Assembly (NCBI GenBank): GCA_963971305.1 | Contig: OZ020307.1 | Span: 3,299,501 to 3,363,500, forward strand | From: Arcuatula senhousia | Taxonomy: Eukaryota > Mollusca > Bivalvia > Mytilida > Mytilidae | Reading direction: 5' to 3' | Length of the DNA: 64,000 nucleotides | Shown here: piece after piece, positions 31,852 through 42,440 of the stretch | Layout of the letters: every line of letters starts with the position of its first letter | Numbering within the stretch: position 1 is the first letter of the stretch | Position numbers and translations under genes: made by a program | The notes under the pieces: model-generated | What the model saw: the letters and a program-made list of their open reading frames with translations, nothing else | Database searches by the model: none | What the model was told of the DNA's origin: nothing

Positions 31852-33726
31852 CTTGCGTAACTTCAGTGTAATGGATATTTGATTTTGGATTGCGAAAATT
31901 TACTTAATTGAATAAAGTTTTAAAGGACAAAAATACTATTCGGACACCAAAAATAAGTTAAGTCATGCAAAAAAGTTGTACACAGCATCTTCGTATTCAT
32001 GCTTTTATGTGGCAGTGTTTTAATGCAACTTTTATGTGGCAGTGTTTTAATGCAACAATGCGATTTAACTAGATCATCAGGTTGTGCACATGTTTAAGCG
32101 TACTTTCTTATACTCAATTTTGACTGCAAAATGTTAATTCATTGAAGATTATTATCACAGACAGAAATTTAGGTCAATCAGACACACACAATTCAAGCAT
32201 TTTATTGATTTTTAGAAAAAGACAAAATAGCCACATTGGGTCATTCGTCTGTCTTGATCTATATAGGTCATTTTAATAAAGATGAATAATTTAATCTATT
32301 TCTCACAAAGCTATTGCGGGATCCGGAAAACTAAACTTATTTGTCACAAGTTATGTTGTTCGAAAAAGTTATCATTGCTTGATAATTTTGTCGATTCACC
32401 ACACAGAGACCAAAGTCGCCACGCTAACAAACATGTCAGAAAATAATTGCGGAACCACAGGGTCTTGGATTGTAGAGTAGGGGGTCGATTTTTTTTAAGT
32501 CAATATAAATGACCAGAATCCAAGCTTGCGTAACTTCAGTGTAATGGATATTTGATTTTTGATTGCGAAAATTTACTTAATTGAATAAAGTTTTAAAGGA
32601 CAAAAATACTATTCGGACACCAAAAATAAGTTAAGTCATGCAAAAAAGTTGTACACAGCATCTTCGTATTTCATGCTTTTATGTGGCAGTGTTTTAAGGT
32701 TCATCTGTACCTTTCGTTTAAAATAGCGAAATTTTCTACCTATTTTTCAGTATATGCAGAACAAAAACTACAAATAAAATAATAAAATAAAGCATAGCTG
32801 GACCTAGATATGGTAATTTCTGATTCACTTTCTATCAATTTTTCATTTTAAGTTCCTTGAAAATTAAGATCTCTTTTTTTTTCCTGTTCAGATTTTAAAT
32901 TGAAAAAGGACAAACTATCCCTATTGTGCCTCTTACATTAAAAGAGGTGAACACTTTTAGTTACATCCCTTATTGAAAGTTGCATGAAATTTGAGGCCAC
33001 AAGAAAGGGTGAAAGTGATATTAGCCTTAAATCGGGTGTTTTTAAAAGCGGAGAAAAAAGAGATCTCTAAAATAAAGGATTTTTTCGGGAAGAATTCATA
33101 GAGAAAAGGTAAGAATTCTTAATATCTAGGTCCAGCTACACTTTATATTTCAATTTTATGTGCAGTTTTAGCTGTGCATATACTGAAAAAAGATTAAAAA
33201 TATCGCCATGTTTTAAAGAAAGGTACAGATGAACCTTAATGCAACAATGCGATTTAACTAGATCATGTAGCGTACATGGCGTAGTCACTTTATCAGGTTG
33301 TGCACATGTTTAAGCGTTTGACTGCAAAATGTTAATTCATTGAAGATTATTATCACAGACAGAAATTTAGGTCAATCAGACACACACAATTCAAGCATTT
33401 TCAAAGATTGATTTTTAGAAAATGACAAAATAGCCACATTGGGTCATTCGTCTGTCTTGATCTAGGTCATTTTAATAAAGATGAATAATTTAATCTATTT
33501 CTCACAAAGCTATTGCGGGATCCGGAAAACTAAACTTATTTGTCACAAGTTATTGGTTGTTCGAAAAAGTTATCATTGCTTGATAATTTTGTCGATTCAC
33601 CACACAGAGACCAAAGTCGCCACGCTTACAAACATGTCAGAAAATAATTGCGGAACCACAGGGTCTTGGATTATAGAGTAGGGGGTCGATTTTTTTTTAA
33701 GTCAATATAAATGACCAGAATCCAAG
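31852..33726. repeat. Tandem duplication of a 0.67-kb segment
   Basis: Copy A 31852-32524 and copy B 32525-33726 begin CTTGCGTAACTTCAGTGTAA and end ATGACCAGAATCCAAG. They are nearly identical except for small indels, an extra 27-bp duplication (TTTTATGTGGCAGTG..., about 32.03 kb) in copy A, and a 538-bp transposon in copy B. No gene in either. The end motif (GAGTAGGGGGTCGATTTTTT) also occurs at about 57.15 kb. Confidence 0.9.
32698..33235. mobile_element. 538-bp non-autonomous TTAA-target DNA transposon
   Basis: Terminal inverted repeat GGTTCATCTGTACCTTTC, continued imperfectly for about 20 bp, flanked by TTAA on both sides (32694-32697 and 33236-33239). Copy A of the surrounding duplication has the empty site GTTTTAATGCAAC. 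Inner inverted blocks contain AGCTGGACCTAGATAT. TTAA target duplication is typical of piggyBac and Kolobok; the termini do not decide between them. No transposase. Confidence 0.88.
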
Positions 33727-33835
33727 CCCCTGTGTGCGGAACATGGATTTCAACGTTCCTGTATAGGTTTGCTTTAGTCTCCATCATAAAGGGAGGGACA
33801 ATCTTTGAATAGGTGACAATCAAAAATATTTGTGC

Positions 33836-34019
33836 AGTGGCGGATCCGGGGGGGGGGGGGGGTCCGAGATTGGAATTTTCCTCCTTTCCGCCAAAAATTT
33901 CGCAAGTAACGTGTAGGTTTTCTGCCAAATTTGTCTGGAACCACCCCCTTTTCGTCATTCGTCCACAGCGGACTTTATGTGGACCAACCCCTTTCAAAAT
34001 ATTCTGGATCTGGCCCTGT
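33836..34019. mobile_element. MITE-like repeat (CAGTGGCGGATCC)
   Basis: Left end CAGTGGCGGATCCGG followed by a G run, right end CTGGATCTGGCCCTG, which is an imperfect inverted repeat. TTTGTG and TTTGAG flank. hAT-type MITEs often start CAG-GGCGGATCC; the class here is inferred. Confidence 0.5.
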
Positions 34020-34204
34020 TTGAGTTATAATATAATTTATTGCTATTAGATGTAAAAAATTAAAGGCATACATGTACATTGCAAATTTTCATAAAGAGAT
34101 CTATACATTGGGTTTAAACTTATTTCATATAATATAATATACATTTTGTACTTCAAAATCATAGGCTGATCTGACAAATGATAACCATTAAAGTAGACGA
34201 TAAT

Positions 34205-34330
34205 AGATGTACATGTGGAATAATTGTACGTTACACAACCAACATAAAGAAACAGCCAGCAGTCTTAAGCATGGCCAGAAGTCGCTGCTCGCCGTCTTGC
34301 ATTGGCCCAGGACTAAAAATACAAACAAAG
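34205..34330 (-). mobile_element. Solo 3'-end fragment of the Naiad-type PLE
   Basis: ATGTGGAATAATTGTACGTT, ACAGCCAGCAGTCTTAAGC and GCTCGCCGTCTTGCATTGGC, i.e. only the last 130 bp of the family. Confidence 0.7.
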
Positions 34331-35131
34331 GATGAGTCCAGTTTGCCTTTTGGTCACACGCAGAAAAAAGTCAAAATAACAATGTATGATTTTTTTTTTA
34401 CATCTTCGCATGCTTAGAATGCAAATAAATGTTGAAAATAATAATATTATATAACGAAAATTGTAAAAATTTCTAGGCAAAAAATACATGTTTTCGTCTT
34501 CGGTATTCCCAGAATCCCGTTGGTAGCTTTTGTTCTCAGAATAATTTGAAGATTGAAACTTTTTTAAGCTTTAACATTAAGCTGACTTATAAGTATATAT
34601 AAACAACTGACTGTGACATCTTCGATCCAATGTAGACTTTTGTAGAGCTCGATGAGCTGAAGGTTTAAGCAAGCAATAGCTTTTCTCTATCTGCAATAGT
34701 TTCCTATTTCCTCCACTAACATAAAAAAGTCCCGTGCGGGGCCCGGGTGGCGAATAGGCCCGCAGCAGAGCCTAGCTTGTCGTAAGAGGCGACTAAGGAT
34801 CTTGGGATTCTGACGTCGGGTCAGTGCTCAGCCCACAGAGCGACCAAGTGTGTACCCTAGGTGGCAGACTAGGGTGGCCCTCGTCCGCGGGGGTTGTCAG
34901 GTCTATAATACGGAAACCCTGGTGGAGAGTGCCACGCTCCATGCACGTTAAAAAACCTTTGTGGACCGCCAAGTAGTGCACCACATAGGCTAAATTTTCC
35001 GCCCCTACCCACCTCTCCCCTTTTCCTGTGGTTCTTAATTTACAGGTCCTTTGTTTCCCACCCCACCCCATATTTCATATATCATCATCATTTCATGTTC
35101 ATTTTATCATCCTTTTCATGTTCATTGCCTG

Positions 35132-35596
35132 TGTAACGGGGTTGCTCCCCTTCCCCTTAGTAGATTTAAATAGCCAGCCTTTATCCCTGAATAAGGGAAG
35201 TACTTCTTTGGTTCAGAGGTAGAGCGCCTGACTGTAAACTTAGAGGTCCCGGGATCGAATCCCGCTCAGGACATGTCGATTTTGTGAAGTAATTCATGCT
35301 CTCCGGTTACATTGGCGCCCAACTAAAAAACCCACGATGGTTAGAACAGGAAAACTAGCCAGGGTTAGTTGTGTTAAGAGTCATACATGAAGGTATGATG
35401 ACTCTTGAGGAGGGGGAAGTGTAACGGGGTTGCTCCCCTTCCTAGTAGATTTAAATAGCCAGCCTTTATCCCTGAATAAGGGAAGTACTTCTTTGGTTCA
35501 GAGGTAGAGCGCCTGACTGTAAACTTTGAGGTCCCGGGATCGAATCCCGCTCAGGACATGTCGATTTTGTGAAGTAATTCGTGCTCTCCGGTTACA
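35132..35596 (+). mobile_element. TRIM (miniature LTR retrotransposon) with tRNA-like LTRs
   Basis: Two LTRs of 180 and 177 bp (35132-35311, 35420-35596) begin TGTAACGGGG and end CCGGTTACA, differing by one 3-bp indel and about two substitutions. The 108-bp interior starts TTGGCGCCCAAC, a primer-binding-site-like sequence, and ends GAGGAGGGGGAAG, a polypurine tract touching the second LTR. CCTG on both sides is the target duplication. No gag or pol. Each LTR holds a tRNA-like stretch with A box TGGTTCAGAGG and near-perfect B box GGATCGAATCC, so the LTR could be transcribed by Pol III. It must depend on another element for its proteins. Confidence 0.88.
35199..35272 (+). other. tRNA-like sequence within LTR 1 (repeated in LTR 2 at about 35485-35558)
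   Basis: D arm GTTC-AGAGGTA-GAGC pairs as in tRNA, the anticodon region is CTGACTGTAAACT, and the T arm is CGGGATCGAATCCCG with A replacing T54. The acceptor ends (CTTCTTT and CAGGACA) do not pair well. So this is a tRNA-derived promoter module, not a functional tRNA gene. Confidence 0.65.
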
Positions 35597-35959
35597 CCTG
35601 TAAATAACCTATATATAGCGTTGCACGGCCGTAAAACACCAACTCAATCACTCACTCCACTAACATAACCAAACTTTGATGCAGTTATATTAAACTAAAT
35701 AGGAGATGATAGACCTACATGTACTAAAAACAAATAGTGTTTAGGATAAACACTTGCATGACTTAGATTTATCAACATGTTTATCTTAAAATGGCTTAAT
35801 TTTAGATTGATTTTATAGTATGTGTACAGCAAAGGCTAAACCTTAGCAGGACCTAGAAATAATAAAGTCTTTTTTTTATGTTTCTAAAGCAGACCTTTGC
35901 TTTTTGTGTCCATAGCGGCTTGCTAGGCAATATGCATTAGAGTCCACACTTGTTATGAG

Positions 35960-36240
35960 CAAAAAAGAAATAAGTCGTACGTATGAGATATAATAGAAAA
36001 TAATGAGATGTGGAATAAGTGTACGCGACACAACCCACATTTAAACGGCAATTTAGAAAAACCACAACGTACGAGTATTAGATAATTACCCATACGTATT
36101 ACATAATAACTCATATGAATCAGATAATAACTCATATACGCATGCGTTACAACTCGTACGCATGATATATAACTCATAAATATGACTTTTATCCCATACG
36201 TATGACTTATATCTCATACGTACGACTTGTATCTCATAAT
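35960..36240. repeat. Palindromic CATACGTATG satellite holding a PLE 3' end
   Basis: Irregular units of about 18-22 bp carry self-complementary cores CATACGTATG, CGTACG or GCATGC next to ATCTCAT/ACTCATA. At 36001-36068 the terminus of the Naiad family (minus; AATGAGATGTGGAATAAGTG) lies inside the array, matching the reported bias of Naiads for microsatellite targets. Confidence 0.7.
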
Positions 36241-36249
36241 TTCAAGTTA

Positions 36250-37000
36250 AATCTGTATTTTTATCGTGTTACAGCAATACGCTTCCCTACATATACATGA
36301 TATAAATTCATTTCGGTTTTCAATCAATTCGTCATACGAGATTACAAATTCTACGAAATTAAAACTACAATGTTTATATGTAAAGTTTAAATACCAACAC
36401 CTAAGATCGTGCATTCTGTTATGGTCTCAGTCTTGTATTGTTTTTCCCATATATTTCAATAGTTAACCTGAGATTTTTGGAATTAAAACAATAATTAAAA
36501 TGATTCAGTACAAATTTTGCAACAATTTTTCAGTAAAAAGTGTCAATAGACATTTTAAAGGGGGATGACAAAAGGAGGTAGAACTTTAGTACACCACTGA
36601 AGTCTGAACTAAAAGGATTTTTTTTCTACTTTCACTTTAAATTCAAAAGCAAAACAGCCCCCTATTCCAGAATACTTTTTTATTGAAAAATGCAATTTTC
36701 TCATTTTAAAAAGTTAATGGTGTCATAGTGTCTTACCTTCAATTAGAGCCAAAATTTAGAAACAAATGCTTTAAAATTAATGCTGCAAACAACACAGAGA
36801 AAGAGACACTATGACGTCCTCCCGCACAAGAACTTGCAATAAACAAAACTGGTACAGTATAACTAGAGAATACAACCCTACTGAACATTAATTAATATTC
36901 TACACCCCGTGCATCGAAGTTTAGTCTCATCAACATCATAAATTCAGGATTGTGATGAGCATGTGCAGCAAGTATCTATATAAACTGTAAGCCATGGCAA
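36250..37000. other. Intergenic DNA, nothing recognised
   Basis: AT-rich 3' flank of GPCR copy 4; no gene or repeat recognised. Confidence 0.5.
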
Positions 37001-37008
37001 TGGTCTTT

Positions 37009-38034
37009 CTATATACTGGTGACAGACGTAGGCGACTGTATGTTCTGTTCTGTGGAGGTTTGTCCTTCTCCAGATAACTGTACCCGGTTACATCTTATAA
37101 TCCTGACAGATAAACGTTTCAAATGAGACCGAAACTTTTCATCGAAAATGTAATAAATAAAAGCATTGGCAACGTGGTTGATGAGGTATGATCTCTGAAG
37201 TATTGTCATGAACGCAAACTTGGCAGTGCTGCCATTTTTATCAGCTTTGATAGAAACAACTTCGCTTAGATAAAGCGGCAGGTAACTCAATGCGAATACG
37301 GCACTGACGGTAAAGGCTATTTTTGTCATTTTGTGTGATAAGTTATTAGAAGCAGAGTCCGTAACGTGTAAATCTTGATTCCTTCGTTTCGCCTGCAGAT
37401 ACACTGCCCGTCCTATAAGCGCATACAGAAGAAGAATAAGAACTGAATAAGTCATAAATAAACAGGAAAGAAAAATATTGTAGTTCTTCCAGGCTTTCGG
37501 AGAATCTTTCCAGGCGACGGAACACGAGAGTCCAGTGATGTTATTTCCAAGGTCTGTCTTTGCGAGTGGTTGAAGAACTAATAATTGGGGTAATCCAAGG
37601 CAAATCCCGATAGCAAAACAACCACCTATAAAGTACGAGAGGTTGGCCATTGTTATTTGACGCCGAAGAGGAAAACATACTTGGCGAAATCTGTATATTG
37701 TCAAAAGCAGAAGGAGATGGACCGATGTCATGATGCCGGTGTCCAATGAAGATGCTACTATTTCACAAGCAAGTACAGCCTTAAACGTATAATAATTATA
37801 CAGTCGAGCTAAATTGAATGGAGCTCCTATCAGGCAGAATACGAGATCCAAAACTCCGATTGTCCATATTATTTTCCTGTACACACTTTTATTGTAATTC
37901 CGGTATATGACAACTATTGCCAAATTTCCTAAGAAACCGAAGCTTAGTATGAGATACAGGTAAATGATTGGCGCCAAAAGTTTGTCTTTGATTTCTTCAT
38001 TGTAATCGTACAATGTTCGGTTGTGTGACGACAT
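37009..38034 (-). CDS. Class A orphan GPCR, copy 4
   Basis: 341 residues, intronless, ATG at 38034. N-glycosylation NRT at the start; GFLGN in TM1; TIGVLDLVF in TM2; a conserved Cys before TM3; YRF for DRY; CSVAW in loop 2; SYLP for CWxP; NAFIY in TM7, so the otherwise near-universal proline of NPxxY is alanine. Ser/Thr-rich tail ending SPTSVTSI. Same gene family as copies 1-3, closest to copies 3 and 5 by sequence. Signalling partner and ligand not known. Confidence 0.93.
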   Translation of the reverse strand: MSSHNRTLYDYNEEIKDKLLAPIIYLYLILSFGFLGNLAIVVIYRNYNKSVYRKIIWTIGVLDLVFCLIGAPFNLARLYNYYTFKAVLACEIVASSLDTGIMTSVHLLLLLTIYRFRQVCFPLRRQITMANLSYFIGGCFAIGICLGLPQLLVLQPLAKTDLGNNITGLSCSVAWKDSPKAWKNYNIFLSCLFMTYSVLILLLYALIGRAVYLQAKRRNQDLHVTDSASNNLSHKMTKIAFTVSAVFALSYLPLYLSEVVSIKADKNGSTAKFAFMTILQRSYLINHVANAFIYYIFDEKFRSHLKRLSVRIIRCNRVQLSGEGQTSTEQNIQSPTSVTSI

Positions 38035-38127
38035 TTCTAAACTGGATCAAGTAAGGTCTTAGGATGAGGATGATGTACTAGCAGCAGTAATGCAGTGGTT
38101 ACAAAAAATAACACAATAAGACGAAAA

Positions 38128-38138
38128 GTTTATATAGG
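38128..38138 (-). promoter_or_regulatory. Putative TATA box of GPCR copy 4
   Basis: Minus-strand CCTATATAAAC about 95 bp before the ATG, a good match to TATAWAW. Confidence 0.5.
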
Positions 38139-38423
38139 TCACTTATCACAATAATGATAAATCGCCTAGTGTTCAGATTAGTAACCCAAATTTCCGCGTT
38201 CAAATAACGATAAAAAATCAATTGATGTAAAATATACCATATTTCAGGAAGTAACATTGTGAACTACTGGATAAAGTATTACCCATACAATGGCTAGTTA
38301 TTGCATGTGTTGTCAACAGCCACTTAATTCAAATCTGTTCCTGGTGTAAACAGTTAAGAAAAAAAGGAGCGTTAATTAACCCAGGATCTGGAAACAAAGA
38401 ATACATAACAGGGATGAGCTTTG

Positions 38424-38556
38424 ACAGCGCCATCGGACAGGCACATACATGACAGCGCCATCAGACAGGCAAATCCATGACAGCGCCATCGGACAGGCGA
38501 ATACAAGACAACGCCATCGGACAGGCGAATACAAGACAACGCCATCGGACAGGCAC
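38424..38556. repeat. 29-bp minisatellite, 5 units
   Basis: Five units of GACAGCGCCATCGGACAGGC followed by 8-9 variable bases (ACATACAT, AAATCCAT, GAATACAA). Non-coding. Confidence 0.85.
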
Positions 38557-38559
38557 ATT

Positions 38560-40230
38560 GTTTAACTAGTTACATCTCCCTTTTCTTTAGTCTCCACGGT
38601 CACTAGAAACAGACATACAGAAAAAAAAAAAATTTAGATCTCAAAATGGCATCTTTCATAGTTCTTTACAAACCTTTGGTTGCATTATATATTGTTTAAA
38701 AAGAAGAAAGAAAGAAAAACAGATGAACAGGTCTTACAGGTCTTAAGCAAGGCAAGATCGAATCGTCCAGGCCACTGCTGTAATACCACATCAGCAATTC
38801 ATTAAAATTCTACATGGTATAGCTTTTAAAGAAACCAAATAATTTGAATAATAAAACAACATCAGTATAGTAATGGTTTTAGATTATGTCGCAGAGTTAT
38901 TTTTGTGTGTGTGTGTGAGTGTGTGTGTGTTTTATATTTATTTGATTGTTCCTTTGGTACTCCGACGCTTCTTTCAAATGAATAGCTTTTACTCTGATGT
39001 TCGTAACTTCAAAAATATACAAAACCAATCCCTGTCACTGAAATTGCGCTGTCAAATGTGGTCATTTTTGTACTTTTTCAATGGATACAATTTGCCCTAT
39101 TTAACTAAAATTTGAAAAAAAATGGAAATCGATCGTTTTTTAATGAAATTGATATGCTGATTTACAGATGCTGGACATTTTGGCGTCAATTTATAAACCT
39201 TTACTTATATGAGGTTGAAAATTATGACTCTGATCATGACTTGAAACTCAAAATGGAAAAACAGACCCTGTTCTGCGGCACAAAGGTATGACCACTAACA
39301 ATGGGAGTAACCCCCCTCCCCAGGAGTAAATGCTCCCTCATTTCCAATCAAGTTAATACAGTTGATTATGTTTTGTGTTGGTTCAAACGCTGTCGAAAAA
39401 TGTTAATCCTTGAAACATGCTTTACCCCAATATTTTAATACTCCGTTTCTAATGATATGCATTCAATGAGAGCTGTGACAGCATCAGCAAGTCAGCGGCA
39501 CTGATATTTTGATACCAAAAGTAAACAGTTTTAAATATACTGCTTCTGTACAAAGAGATCACTCCCAACGGATATTAAGGAAGAACAAACATACCATATT
39601 GCAGATCGGGTTGCGGAAAGTATGTATTATCAACAAACCGGTACTTATATTCTCGTTTGTTGTTCTTGGTTATGGTCATTGAAATTCAACATCTTTAAAT
39701 TGTCTCAACATTAGTCTCTGGTTACGGTATTTACCAAAATGCATGAATTACTTAAAAATACGGTAAAATAAATATTAATAACTGAAAGAGCCTGTAATTT
39801 TTCAATGTCTACATATTGTCTGATATTTAATATTCCCTTGTTTTTACTGAACAATTAGCAATTATTATTATTGTAGTGCATAAAAGAGCAAATATTTTGA
39901 TCGTTTAGACAATGACATCAGCTCTGGGTACGGAAAAATATGAAATCCATCAAACTAAACGATCGAGTGACAATCCGTATGTATATAAACCAGGGCTAAG
40001 CATGCCTCACCCAGCCATTCGAAAAACAACTTGTGGCTCCCAGTAGTCTGACCGCTCACCAGGTCTTTAATGGAAATTACATTACCTATATGGAAATATA
40101 GTTTACAATACTTTGGTAAAGCTAATTGGCACAACAATCAGCAATATTTTCAATCTATGATACAAAGACATACAAAAACTTAATTTATGACCTTTAAATC
40201 CTAAAAGTCATTTATAATTTTATTTTTATT
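38560..40230. other. Intergenic DNA, nothing recognised
   Basis: A TG microsatellite at about 38.91 kb and short non-coding frames. Nothing further recognised. Confidence 0.45.
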
Positions 40231-40234
40231 AAAT

Positions 40235-40800
40235 TATTAAATTTTAATTTTAAAATTATTAATTTTCCTAATCTACAGAGCAACATACCTACTTCTCCTG
40301 CATATGGTGTTTATATTTCACAACTTATTCGATATGCCAGAGCTTGCACACATTTCACAGATTTTTTGATCAGACACCGATTTCTTCGTGACAGACTTTT
40401 GGAGCAGGGCTATAAGAAAATACGTCTCATACGATCACTAAAAAAAATCTTTCTTCGTTATCAGCCACTAGTAGAAAAGTTCAAAATTGAATTAAAAGAT
40501 ATGATAGTTAATTGTTTTAATTAGTGTTTGACTGGTCTGCTGTACTGAGATGATCACCTCAATATCCCTATTGTGTCTCACAACTATGTTGTGTTCTATG
40601 GTCATTACCGGATCCTAAGATCGCAATGGAAGAGGGAGGTTTGGCGCCATAAAACCTGGTTTAACCCACCATTTCGATTGAAATGCCTGTACCAAGTCAG
40701 GACCATTGCGATCCACCAATTCTCCGGTATGACTGATTCGTTTTTGTCATTTTCTCTGGACTATGAGATTGATCATTCAAGTTCGGTAGTTTTGTTATTA
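40235..40800 (+). pseudogene. Second PLE-like family: RT C-terminal fragment with 3' region
   Basis: Translates in one frame from about 40255 as INFPNLQSNIPTSPAYGVYI, then SQLIRYARACTHFTDFLIRH, RDRLLEQGYKKIRLIRSLKK and QPLVEKFKIELKDM, ending CFN-stop at about 40524. This is the block after YLDD in PLE-like RTs and lacks the catalytic core. It is followed by about 270 bp of 3' region shared with 16.59-16.86, 17.69-17.93 and 30.04-30.22 kb. The intact frame makes this the best copy of the family here. Confidence 0.78.
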
Positions 40801-40879
40801 CCTTTATTTATAGAGCTTCTTCAAATGAACGTTCAATTAAGCAAAAGCGTTTCTTTATCTTGAAAATTTTTCCTGCTAT

Positions 40880-41870
40880 GAGCCATAAATACAACATTTA
40901 AGCAGCAAAAGAGGTTATATAACAACCTCCATCCAATGATGAGTTTTGTAGAGCTTCTTATAAGCTGAACCTTATAAGAAATACAGTGTTTATCTTTTAA
41001 ATGACCATAAACCTTTAAAGGGAACATCTGACAACTTCGACCCAATGGACTTTTTTGTAGAGCTTCTCATGCTGAACATTAAAAGCAAGTAAAAGCTTTT
41101 CTCTAACTGCTACAGTTTTCATTGAAGTACACACCATGAAATAAAAATTACAAAAAAGTTCCAGAAATACATTTTGCTACGCATGACGCGCGTTTTGTCT
41201 ATTCAAGACTAATCGGAGACGCTCTACCCAAAATATTGAAAAAGCCAAATACTATATGATTATGCATGTAAACCAAAATATCGAACTGAGGAACCAAATT
41301 ATGACTAAGATCAACCTATGCCGGGGGTAGGAGTAACCTTAGGATTTAGACAATTTTGAAATTAAAACGAATTACCTACAGCTTTGAAGTGTTCTTTAAC
41401 ACAAAAGTGTAGATGCCGAAGCGGACTAACCTTTCACGGATGTTAGAAATGAAAATTAAAAAACGTGTATTTTGACCTAAGAATGGCCATTACACCTAAA
41501 GGGATTACCTAACAACTTGGATTCAGTGGAGGGTTACGCAGAGCATTTGACATAAAACACAAAAAATCCACCAGATTTGTTTTGTCTGGTATACTTTTGA
41601 GTTATGAGCCTTGAAAGGAGATTTTACCCCAATTTCTATTTTAGCAACGGTGCAGCGCGATCATGAGATTTGTTGAATCAAAATGCAAACAACAATTTTG
41701 TAAAGGACACCCTAAATCACAATCATACTCAGTTTGGTAGCATTTGGTCAAGCAGTGGTTTCAGCGAAGATTTTTGAAAAATTGAACGGACGGATGACGG
41801 ACGACAGACGGATGCCAAGTGATGGCAATAGCCCACGGCATGGCTTTTGGCCAGGTGAGCTAAAGGTAGA
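40880..41870. repeat. Modular repeat (CATCTGACAACTTCGACCC family), plus GCATGACGCGCG unit
   Basis: Two modules (about 40.92-41.03 and 41.03-41.11 kb) contain GTAGAGCTTCT and AACATCTGACAACTTCGACC; the right end has GATGGCAATAGCCCACGGCA and CCAGGTGAGCTAAAGG. In between, TACGCATGACGCGCGTTTTG starts another interspersed repeat (about 41.17-41.33 kb). The same modules recur at 50.6, 52.1-52.9, 53.2-53.7 and 56.5-59.6 kb. Confidence 0.6.
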
Positions 41871-42440
41871 TTGACTGGCATCGAAAATCGAGCTTTTTCA
41901 GTAAAAGCTGAGAAATCAGTTACAAAAAAAAAGAGAAAAAAAAGCGCCAAAGCATTCCAAAAGGCAGAGCTTCCTTCAAGCATCAATTAAAGAAACGATC
42001 TGCCTGTTCTTCACAGACTGGGAAAAATAACATCTGTCACATAAATTTTGTCCATTTTAAGTAATACATCTTTAAAAAAAATAATTTCTTTCTTTTTTGT
42101 TTGTGAAATTCGAAACGGTGGACGAGCTTAAAAACAAACATTTTTGACCCTAAAATTAGTGTACATTGAGTAGGAAAACAGAAACTCGAAAGGGGATGCA
42201 AGATAAATCTCATCTAACCTTGTTAAAGATGTGTATCAAATTCTAAACAAATTGATTAAACATACTTTTAATATATACAAACAGTAATTTATTAAGCGTA
42301 GCTGTCGATAAGTATAATGAGTAATGTTTTAATGTGGTAATTTTAATATTTGTAATGATACGCTTTATATTTAGTAGAATGCATCAAACAAAGAATAGAA
42401 AGTTCACAGAAAATATATCCGAGTATTGTTGAAGCATTGA

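Larger units (their letters stand above)
34730..35660 (+). repeat. CCCGTGCGGG-family retroposon, interrupted by a TRIM
   Basis: Starts GTCCCGTGCGGGGCCCGGG, continues with GCTTGTCGTAAGAGGCGACT and GGCTAAATTTTCCGCCCCTA as at 8.2 kb, and after the TRIM ends GCGTTGCACGGCCGTAAAAC, CACCAACTCAATCACTCACT. The ACTC-repeat tail resembles LINE or SINE 3' ends of molluscs. It is the host of the insertion at 35132-35596. Confidence 0.65.

Noticed and set aside
35199..35272. Functional tRNA gene (also at about 35485)
   Set aside because: Acceptor stem does not pair and T54 is A; the sequence is part of an LTR and present in both LTRs.
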